Origin: Jaapia argillacea MUCL 33604
Taxonomy: Eukaryota; Basidiomycota; Agaricomycetes; Jaapiales; Jaapiaceae
Direction: 5' to 3'
Assembly (NCBI GenBank): GCA_000697665.1
Contig: KL197713.1
Span: forward strand, 1,266,593 to 1,330,592
Length of the DNA stretch: 64,000 bases
In this document: piece after piece, positions 35,001-43,836 of the stretch
Numbering within the stretch: position 1 is the first letter of the stretch
How the letters are laid out: each line of letters opens with the position of its first letter
Made by a program: the position numbers and the translations under genes
Notes under the pieces: generated by a model
What the model saw: the letters and a program-made list of their open reading frames with translations, nothing else
Databases searched by the model: none
Told to the model about the DNA's origin: nothing

Positions 35001-36468
35001 GAAGGAGATCTCAAGAGCGTGGAAATCCATGATTGTTTGAACCGAAACAAGAGTCTAAAGGGGATAACAATATTGCGGTGAGGGTGGAGAAGGTGCAAGT
35101 GAGACATGGTAAACATACACCCATCTCGTTCTGCCCGAATGGATGATCGTTGATCATTGGTAAGGCGTCCCTGCCACGGTTGAGAATGGGAGAAAACATC
35201 TCAGCCACCATATCCGACAGCTCGTCAACAGATTCTAATTAAAAGGTCCATCGTCAGTGAACAAACACTCACTACACATGGCAAGGCCGACAGACCTTTT
35301 CCGATGACGCAGAGACTCATCCGGCTGGCACAATATTCCCTCGTCCACCATTCCACCAACCTCCTCCTCGTCTCCCGTCCTACAGGCCCTCCATCTGCTT
35401 CAGTCTCGCTGGTCTGGGAGCTCTCACTCGGAGCAGGTGACGGTCCCCTCGAAGGTATCGGTGTCGGAGCCAAACTATTCCCCGTCGGAGTCTTGAACCC
35501 ATTAACTGACCTCTCCAACAAGCCCCTCTTCTTAAGCTCTTTCGCATGCTTACTCAAACTCTCCCTATTGCCGCTTCCGAACTTCTTCCATACATGGCCA
35601 TCCTTACTCAAATGTTTGTTCAGCTGGAAGATCCTCCACATATCCTGTTGGTGGTTCTTCTTGTGCTCCGAGTCAACAGCGTTGAGCTCCCTGGATGTAC
35701 ATGATGGAGCGAAGAGGGGGCAGTGGAAGAAGGCTGCGAAACGGGAGAGAGCTCCTGGAAGGGCCTGAGTGGCTACGTTGAAGTAGTAATTAGTCGCGCT
35801 TGTAGCAGTATACGCATTCGAAGAGCCATTGTTCTTGGAGAGATACTAGCAAGCGAAGATCACGCGATCAAAAAAAATTGTGAGCGAAGAGGGTGATTGA
35901 AGTCTACCTCAGAGTACTCGTTCTCGCGGGGATATGTCTCTGTTCCCTATATCATGGCATAAGATAAGAACAGACTGTCGACCATGAATTGGACCCACCA
36001 TGAACAATAGATGCTCGCAGAAGTGGGCAAGCCCCGGCATATCATCCTACTAGTCGTCAGTACATGCATTGCATCTCGTAAAGAACCATCCTTCCGACGT
36101 CACCCACAACGCCTAAAAGAACTAAGACGACTCACCGGGTCATAGAGATGACCCACTGCCACTTCCAAACTTGCCGCCGCCTTGTCAGCGGAGGCATCAT
36201 GAATGACAGTTGCCTGCAACCCATTCTCCAACTGCACAATCCTATACTCTCTATCGTCTTGCTGAGACTTTTCTATCGGTTTCATGAAGATAGAATACGG
36301 AGGAACTTTGTCCTTGGCGGGTGCCACACGTCGCCACTTGATGTTGTCTCTAGCCATAGCAAAATGAGCGCGATGATTGAGGGATGCTGACCGAGTAGCG
36401 AATCTGGTTAATAAGAGTCGAGCTTGAACAGAAGGAATGAAGAATGGTCGGGCGACGAGTGGGGGCAT
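32033..36468 (-). CDS. M16 metalloprotease, insulin-degrading-enzyme/Ste23 type
   Basis: A zinc peptidase of the insulysin family, which in yeast (Ste23/Axl1) trims a-factor and degrades short peptides. Many short introns interrupt it. The inverted zinc motif HFCEHLLFM (HxxEH) is found near 36030-36005, and the downstream zinc-ligand Glu block ELNAVDSEHKKN near 35690. NNGSSNAYTSATNYYF-type sequence follows the zinc motif as in insulysin. The middle half (RFDDQFFKE, WPVPRELVISAPQ) and the C-terminal half (SEPAFNVLRTKEQLGYIVSC, EEFQEQKKGLERKWTEKPKN) match the full four-domain layout of about 1,100 residues. From Met 36468 the N-terminus is Arg/Ser/Leu-rich (MPPLVARPFFIPSVQARLLL) and could be a mitochondrial presequence; Met 36357 (MARDNIKW) would give a cytosolic form. 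Confidence 0.92.
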
Positions 36469-36849
36469 TCAAATGTTCAAACTCTGATTACAACAGACAA
36501 TGGTGCGGACGCGGAATTTGTGGGATGGGCGTGTCCCAGGCTGCGGATTTGGCAGTGAAACACCCCAAATTGGTCTCACAGTCTGCGTCCGAACGTAACG
36601 AAAAGCATAGTTTATGAGAAGACTAGACAACGTACTACCGCAACAGTGGTTTATTACATAGAGAACTGACTGGTTTGGGGACCCTCCCAGTGACCACATG
36701 AGAAAATGCATGAAGTTGAACAGACTGGAAGGTTACATAAAAGTACAACGAGCTCTTGACCTCTCCGGCACAATAATGAACTTGAAAGCATGCGAAAGCA
36801 ACGATGTTCGAGTTACAGCCCAAGCCTCCACATCTCAGCCGCGTGATCC

Positions 36850-38045
36850 TCAAGTTGACCCATGGCATAACGCCGAAACTTCCTTGACCATACGGTTGTA
36901 CTGGATGACACTGACCTGCCTCGTGTAGAATAAATCCAGCAAAACATTGTCCCTCTCTGATTTCTCACTTTGAAGGAACAACTCCCACCCAGCGAGGGTG
37001 GCGAGACCATATTTTCTTAAAGCCTCGTAAACGCCTCGATCGGATCGGAAGAACTTTGGGAGATGTGCATCGCGGACGTCACTAGTCGACGAAGCTTGGG
37101 AAGGGTGGTGAGAGGTGGATTGAGAAGAAGAGGATGGACCAGCTCGGTTGGGTCCACACACTTGGCGAAGCGGTGCAGAACCTTCAGAGGGCAAAATTGC
37201 CGCAGATGACGAAATAGACTGGAACGAAAGAGGATCAATAAACCTCAACGCTGGGAAAACCGAAATAGAACCTACAGACTGAGAACTTGAATTGATATGA
37301 GCCCCACTATTGCGATTTGAAAGAACCTTCGCGGCGGGGTTGAGCTTGCGGTTGTCTGGTTCCAGTTTCACATGGCGAATCCCCTGGCCATCTCGGGGCT
37401 CCTCATCTTCATCATCGCCACCCTCATTCCCATTCTCATAACCCTTACCCCCATCCCCATCCTCACCCTCATCCTCATTACCCTCATCACCATCCCGGTT
37501 ACCCTCCTGGTGCGAAGCGTCGTCTTCCCGCGGCTTCCCCGCACGATAAATTTTCTTCATCAACCACAGATTCGCCGTGTAGTGTTGGATGGGCCATGCG
37601 TCCTGAAATTTTTCAAAAATCTGGTTTGACCTTCTTGCCTGTGAATGGGGAGAGTGATCGTTATTTAACCAACGTTGCTGGGCAGAGTATCGAGAAAGCT
37701 TACTTCGCGAATGTAGGCGTCACGAGCATTATGCGTTTGCGCCGACCACCTTTTGTCGGTGTCGAGATGTACTTCGCCAAGTTCACGAAGGCTTGCCTGA
37801 GAAGGCGGTACAGGGTGAGTTTTACCGACCTCGCAACGCTCTGGCAAGTCTGGAGATGGAGGACATACGAAAAGGTTTCTATAGCTCTTCATGTCCAACC
37901 CCATCTCGTTTCTGAGATTAAAGGTTCCTTTGGGTTTTGGAACGAGTGGAGTGGTGGGAGCTTTCCGGGGATGTTGCGTTTGGGCAGCATGTCCAAGGAC
38001 TGTTGTTGAGCGGAGAGTAGACTTGGGTGTTCGGTCAGCAGGCAT
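36850..38045 (-). CDS. Unrecognised family protein, copy 5
   Basis: The fifth member, on the opposite strand. Exon 1 runs from 38045 (MPADRTPKSTLRS, VPKPKGTFNLRNEMGLDM) to about 37875. The second exon is again 93 bases (ASLRELGEVHLDTD...AYIRE, about 37806-37714). The third starts ARRSNQIFEKFQDAWPIQHY with WLMKK and carries a long acidic Gly/Asp/Glu/Asn run. A 57-base in-frame intron after SSSQS is inferred from copy 4. The last exon has APLRQVCG and the C-terminal domain KYGLATLAGWELF, SERDNVLLDLFYTRQ, SVIQYNRMVKEVSAL. It is closest to copy 4. Frames are intact and function is unknown. Confidence 0.75.
37395..37500 (-). repeat. Imperfect GAx/GGx hexamer-like tract in family copy 5
   Basis: On the coding strand this tract is an irregular run of GAT, GAG, GGT and AAT codons giving an acidic Gly-rich segment (DEGNEDEGEDGDGGKGYENG). 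It replaces the shorter acidic run of the other copies and probably arose by slippage of a short repeat. Confidence 0.6.
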
Positions 38046-39702
38046 CGTGGGCAGTGTCGAGTTGGATGGTGGTGGTGTTAAGAAGAGGAACGTTGTGGTC
38101 GAGTAACCGAGTGTTCCGCCTGTTGATTTAACTAGTTCTAGCTCGATGAATCAACAGGAAGAACCCTGAGTTCGTCTCGAGATCCGTTTGCGCCCAAAGG
38201 TCGCGTCACAACGCCCTCATCTGAGGGTCTCCTCTTGACTAGCATAAGACAAATCAGCGATGTCAGCTTTTACATACGCCCCCAGTTTGGAAAAGTACTG
38301 ATTGTCAGGACCGTATTGCAGAGGCCTGCCCGCCGTCCGCGAGGCATCAAGGAGAGTCATGAAATGAGTAATGACAAGGGGACGTAAGATGAAACCGCAG
38401 TCGACAGAATATCATATCTGCGGGAATGTCGGGCTGTGGCCCTGGGCTAAGTTACATATGTCCTGTGGTCCATGGTCCAGTAGCTGATAAGACCACTGAT
38501 AAGATTACCTCGCGATAAGATCAGACTGAGTGACCAACTACGTGACATATATGTGACAAGTGTTTCTGCCACTCGACACTCATCCCTACCTACTCGTCTC
38601 TCCCGACGGCGGCGGCGCTGCCCTCGATGACTCCGCCAACTGTGATACACGCTCTCTCAACGGCGTGATTGACACCGCTTGATTCGTAGGTCACACCATT
38701 AACTCTTCCCCGCTCAGTCTCAAGCACAGCAGCAGTGCAGCACCTGCCAACGTCAAGCTTCCCACCGCGTCACCCCCATCGCCGCCGTTGCCACCTGCTT
38801 TTACTCAAGAGACACAGAACTCTCTGCTACTGTGGTTGGAAATTCCTGATGGTTCAAACAGATTTGATGGAGCTCTTTGGATTTCAGAATGTGTAGGGTG
38901 GCTCGGGCTCACGTCGGTTGCCTTGGTATGTCTGCTCCTGCCTTCCTCCTTGCTTATCACTCGGCATGCCTAGCCACGCTTATCCCGCACTCTCATTCCC
39001 CTCCGACCCCGATCATTTCTTCAAGGCGTTGGCTGGTTTCTTGAGGGTTGATTCGACATTGGTAGTGCCTGTATTATGCACATTGTTGCTATGTAAATCG
39101 TGTATCTGGGATTTTGCTCGTGTGATTCCCTCTCCAGCACCTCAGGCCTCAGGCATCGATTTGAGAACATGGAAACACGGATGCTCGGCCAGTTGAAGTT
39201 CAATGAACGTGGCTACGGCGTGGCAAGACCACATCCCAGAAAAGCTTATCTAGAAATCAACAAATACAAAAGGGCTATAACCCAGGTCCAGCCCTCGTTT
39301 CACGTGGATGAGATGTTCTCCGAGTCGATGGGTTCCGTCTACATTGCGGAGCCTCCCAATGTCCAAAGCAAAATCGGAATCTTGATCGCCCGGACCAAAG
39401 GAATCAGCACGGGCATCTTATCACAATCAAACCCATATCTGATTAGATACGTAACGTTGACAACCCCATTATGGCATAGTCACCGATCTCCGAGTTCTCG
39501 AATTATCAGATTATCCATTTCAAAATAATGGAATATCTCGAGTCGGGAATCCCGATCACCACTCACCCTCCAACATCTCCTGGAAGCTTTGGTTGTTTCA
39601 TTACGGCTCCTCGAATACCCGTCTGCTGTCAAATAAAACCCAAGCACTCAGAGCTGTCATGACAGGATTCCCTACCAGATCCCCCCTCAGTCCCCGGCAA
39701 AG
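38046..39702. other. Long intergenic region between copy 5 and FTR1
   Basis: About 1.65 kb without a supported gene. Open frames at 38788-38973, 38918-39196 and 39100-39528 have no recognisable motif. It carries GACGCGAC on the minus strand near 38201, the three-site GATAAG cluster at 38486-38519, and a further TTATC at 39418-39422. Confidence 0.55.
38486..38519 (+). promoter_or_regulatory. Cluster of three GATAAG sites
   Basis: GATAAG occurs at 38486-38491, 38498-38503 and 38514-38519, three times in 34 bases on one strand. Fungal GATA factors that repress iron uptake genes (Urbs1/SreA/Fep1/Cir1 type) bind GATAA-type sites, often in pairs. The cluster is 1.2 kb upstream of FTR1 and 440 bases upstream of family copy 5, so its target gene is uncertain. 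Confidence 0.4.
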
Positions 39703-41297
39703 ATGATCAAGGAGCTCTTCTCAGTCCCCATCTTCTTCATGGTCTTTCGCGAGACTCTCGAAGCTGCTATCATCGTTTCTGTTCTACTCGGTCTCGTCAA
39801 ACAGATCGTCGGGACCGATCCTGCCAGATTGAGCCAAGATGGGGTGACCACCAACGTCACGTCCGAATTGCCCACTAGGGCCCACACGGATGCTGCTGAG
39901 AAGGGGGATGGCGAGAGCGAGGACAATGCAAGTCCGACCCTCACTTCTCAGAGGTTGGAGCGAAAATTACGTATACAAGTGAGTTGACATGGCGCAATCC
40001 ACTTCCACACAACCTAACGCTTCTCTCAAGATCTTCCTGGGGGCTGGTATTGGCCTTGGGATTGCCCTCGCCATCGGCGCTGGTTTCATCGCTGTCTGGT
40101 TCACTCAAGCATCGAATCTGTGGGCGAAATCAGAAGAGTTATGGGAAGGTAACCCCTCCTCTGTCTCTTTCTCCTCATATTCCGACACAAACTCTCTAGG
40201 AATCTTCGAATTAATCGCATCCTTCATGATCTTCGTAATGGGAATCACAATGCTCAAACTCGATCGCGCCAAGGCTAAATGGCGCGTTAAACTCCAACGA
40301 GCATTCGAAGGCAAAAGTCTGTCTCTCTTCATTCTGCCTCTCGCCCTTTCCTCTATTGACATCGCACCATTGACTCAGAGGTCGACTCTGGAACCCGAAC
40401 AGGCAAATGGATCCTTCTCATCCTTCCAATGATCACCGTCCTCCGCGAAGGGATGGAAGCAGTCATCTTCGTAGGCGGTGTCTCACTCGGCCAACCGGCC
40501 ACATCTATCCCTATCGCAGCTATCACTGGATTGGTCTGTGGGGTTGCCTGTGGGTTCTTGATTTATGCTTTTGCTAGTCGGACGAGTGAGTACCTCCTTT
40601 CCCCATTTCGGTCTTGGCATGAAACTGATGGGGTATTGGGGAACCTTAGCGTTGAGAGTATTCTTAGTGGTGATGACCAACTTCATCCTTCTCATCGGCG
40701 CTGGTCTATTCTCAAAAGCCATCTGGGCATTCCAAGAACATGCATTCAACACTTTGTACATCACTCCCCTCACTTCCAATCCATTCCCCATCTAACAAAC
40801 ACTTCTTTTCGATCAAGGCTCGGAGCGGATGTAGACCATAAATCAGGCGACGGACCGAGATCTTTCAACGTTCGGGGAAACGTCTGGCATTTGGATTGTT
40901 GTAACCCCAATAACAACTTTGACGGACAAGGGTGGTTAATATTCGCTGCCATTTTCGGTTGGACCAATAGTGCTACACGTGAGCCACTCTCCGCCCTCCT
41001 TCCTCCCCTCCTTCCTGTTAACTTGATGTTGGTCGTTGTGTGGGCATAGTGGGCTCGGTGTTGTCATACGTCTTCTACTGGATAGCCGTCGTCGCCACAC
41101 TCGTTCATATGAAGTACAAGGAGGTGAGTGCCCATCATTCTATACTTCCCTCATGAACTTCGGGGTATGCGGTGATATGGGTTCTGATCGTGATCGACTT
41201 TTGTTGGCAGGGCCGCACAAAAATCCTCGGCTACGAGTCTAAACTCGCGATCGAAAGACGGCATTTACGAGAACAAAAGGAAACCTTGCCTCAATGA
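39703..41297 (+). CDS. FTR1: High-affinity plasma-membrane iron permease Ftr1
   Basis: Ftr1 carries Fe3+ across the plasma membrane after oxidation by a multicopper ferroxidase of the Fet3 type. The gene has about eight exons; the first is 39703-39977 and the second begins at 40031. Both REXXE iron-binding motifs are present: RETLE in MVFRETLEAAIIVSVLLG (membrane segment 1) and REGME in MITVLREGMEAVIFVGGVSL. Further membrane segments are IFLGAGIGLGIALAIGAGF, IFELIASFMIFVMGITML, ITGLVCGVACGFLIYAF, VFLVVMTNFILLIGAGLF and VLSYVFYWIAVVATLVHM. The usual DGQGWLIF-type block before the last segment is intact. The C-terminus ends LREQKETLPQ. In many basidiomycetes FTR1 sits beside FET3, but no ferroxidase gene is visible in this window. 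Confidence 0.93.
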
Positions 41298-43836
41298 TTC
41301 CATCGTGTTGTACAGTTCTACAATAGCTGGCGAAAACTCAGAGTCGACTAGTGGGGCTTGAACATACTCCGGATGTGGGGGGCGTCTAAAGTGGAAGCAT
41401 GCTGGCGAGTTCGGACTTATAAAGAATGGTTGCAATTGAATGGGAATACCATACCCTATCATTTGTATCACCTTTTGCATTGAAGACCCTTATCCTAGTA
41501 CATGCCATCAGAGTTCGTTTAGATCTTGTTTCGTCATTTCTATTATTGCGTACCTTTACGTTCCGTATCCATTGCTTTGTAGATGAAATCCAAACAAATT
41601 GTAAAATTTTGTCGCCGTCGAGGAGTGTTCATGACCAGTTCGTCTTTAGAGTGCGGACAAGAATAAGTCGTGACGTGAAGCCGAAGGCAAGCACGGAGAA
41701 TGCATTGTACAAGCCATCCTGCAAAGTTCGACTTGCCACGGACATAAATTCGTGTATTGTGGTTACGACTTCCATTGCAAAGTGTTATCTTCCAGAAAAA
41801 CGAGAAGGTGGGTGGATGGGTAAGTATTCCTCGAAGGGCAAGTTGGACGTCCACGCCAGCTCAAGCGCTCACCAGTAGGTGGCTTCCCTTAGGATTATCA
41901 GGAGACGTTCCCCAAGTTGACAGTCGAACTGCACGGGATCTTCCATGATCATCCAAATTCACCAATGGCGTTCACGGGGACCGAACTCCCATGTCCTGGT
42001 GGTGCGGATAACCTACGTCAAGTCAAAATCGAATGCAGCAAGAATCACCCAATGTTCGGCGTATCCTGGGGCCTGAGGCTCTGCGTTGTCTCGATGCACC
42101 CCATCATCAGGGCCGGAGAACGGTCACCAGCCAGTAGCCATACGCACTCTTGCCACAGATTACTGAGTAACTAATACGAATTCGGTGTCGTTAGCCTTGC
42201 AAATCCATTCGGAGTAGAGGCATGTGGCTCCTGGAGGCCGGTCTGGACGTGCCAGGGTGAAGGGAGATACTCAGAGTAGGACCGCCAGGTATCAGAGAAC
42301 ACCTTGCACAGAAGACGAAACCACAGCAATGGTAAATGGATGCAACGAGGTTGGTGCGGAAATGAACGAATGGGACGATGGTTATCATGCCCAAAATTGT
42401 GGTTGGGGCTTTGGCGAAAGCTCTAAGCGGGTCCGCATGCCACATTGCCTCTTCATCTATGATCGAAACGAGAGGTATCCGCCAGGTCAGAGAAGCTCTG
42501 CGGAATAGGATGCGACTCGCCGACAAACGTGCACGCGGGGTCAGGGCGACTTTAACATGAAAGCAACGCCATATAGTCGGTCACCCCACACCCGACGAGG
42601 GGCTAGCAACTCTGAGTAACTTAAACAATAAGGATATCCAACAGTCCTATTTCCGGAGCCTGGTGTGGATCATGCTTGTTTTGTTTAGGTACGGGTAGAT
42701 TCCTGATCATGGACTGAGTCGCGCGTCTACTCGTATTCTTGTAGTGTGGGTAGAATGAATGGCTGACGGGTGACTGGTTACTGGTGTTCATTTTACAGGA
42801 CGTGATTGAGACAGGCGGGAAGAAAGCGTGGCAGGCGGCTTACAGTAAACTCCTTGTCTGATTTCAGCGTTTGTCTTCGTCTCGGACCGTGTAATTGTAC
42901 CTGGTATGTCGTTTCTCGGCCAGACAGGACGTGACTGATTTATCCTTACAGATAGTCGTTTAGCGTACTTGCTGCTCGCGTAATTGATAACCTTTTCGAT
43001 TCGTTACTCCCCTCACGATCTGCCAAGGATTGAGCCAGGAAGGAAGCGATCGCAATGAGGCAACTGGAGGCCAGGAGCGTCTCGTTCAGTGTGTTCAGCG
43101 TCGTTTCATCTTGTGTGCGCCGTAACTCGTCGCTTAGCAGCAATCGTACTGAGCACTTTCCGGCGATTCGGGCTTAGAACCTTGTGGCACCTTTTCCCGC
43201 TTCCCGCTTAGCCACAGGAGTCGATCAAAGCCAAAGCAGGAGCCCACAAACTAGTGGTTCCCCAGACCTGCATGCACGAGCCAGGTCCATCTAAGTTAAC
43301 CGGTTGTTCTGCTCAGGCACCCACGCGGGTGCACAAACGCTTCTCCGAGTTTATCTACCGGCGGCCCCAGCGCCTGCATGACGTCGGACTCGCCTCAACC
43401 TCGCTCCCTTGGAGGATGATACTGCTCGGACATATGTTCTATGCACCGTGAGTGAACTTTCAACCGCATGTTTCTCGCCTAAAACCATTCTACTCAGTGC
43501 TTCCCGGGATTCGGGTTCGCATTTATTATATGCGCCAGCTTTCGTTTATCCGAACCTGCCAGCTGGCGCCTTCCAGCAATCACTCTACATTCCGATGGTG
43601 TGCGAGCTTGGATGGCTGCGTGAACGAACGAGTGAGCGAACGCGTTGTCGCGGGACTGACGCCGTCGAAAGCTCGTCGATTGTGGCTTTGTTTCTTCTGT
43701 CCACGAGCCGAGAGGAGGGTCAACACTCAATGGCTGGCCTTGAAACGAACTGAGGAAATCGAGTGATGAAACTCCTACCACGAAACATCCTGGATACGTT
43801 AAACACAAATGCACAGATTCAATCAGAGAACGGGGC
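41298..43836. other. 2.5 kb without a recognisable gene
   Basis: Several short frames (41426-41878, 42224-42508, 43254-43451, 43409-43766) lack domains or convincing splice partners. I recognised no transposon terminal repeats or transposase remains. The stretch could hold decayed sequence, a noncoding RNA, or a fast-evolving gene with introns I cannot resolve. Confidence 0.5.

Noticed and set aside
37372-37629. Plus-strand frame encoding a very hydrophobic Ile/Leu/Pro/Thr run that looks like a membrane protein
   Set aside because: It is the exact antisense of the acidic GAx/GGx tract in exon 3 of family copy 5 and has no support of its own.
39100-39528. A 142-codon plus-strand frame upstream of FTR1
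   Set aside because: No domain, no splice context and mixed composition; treated as spacer.
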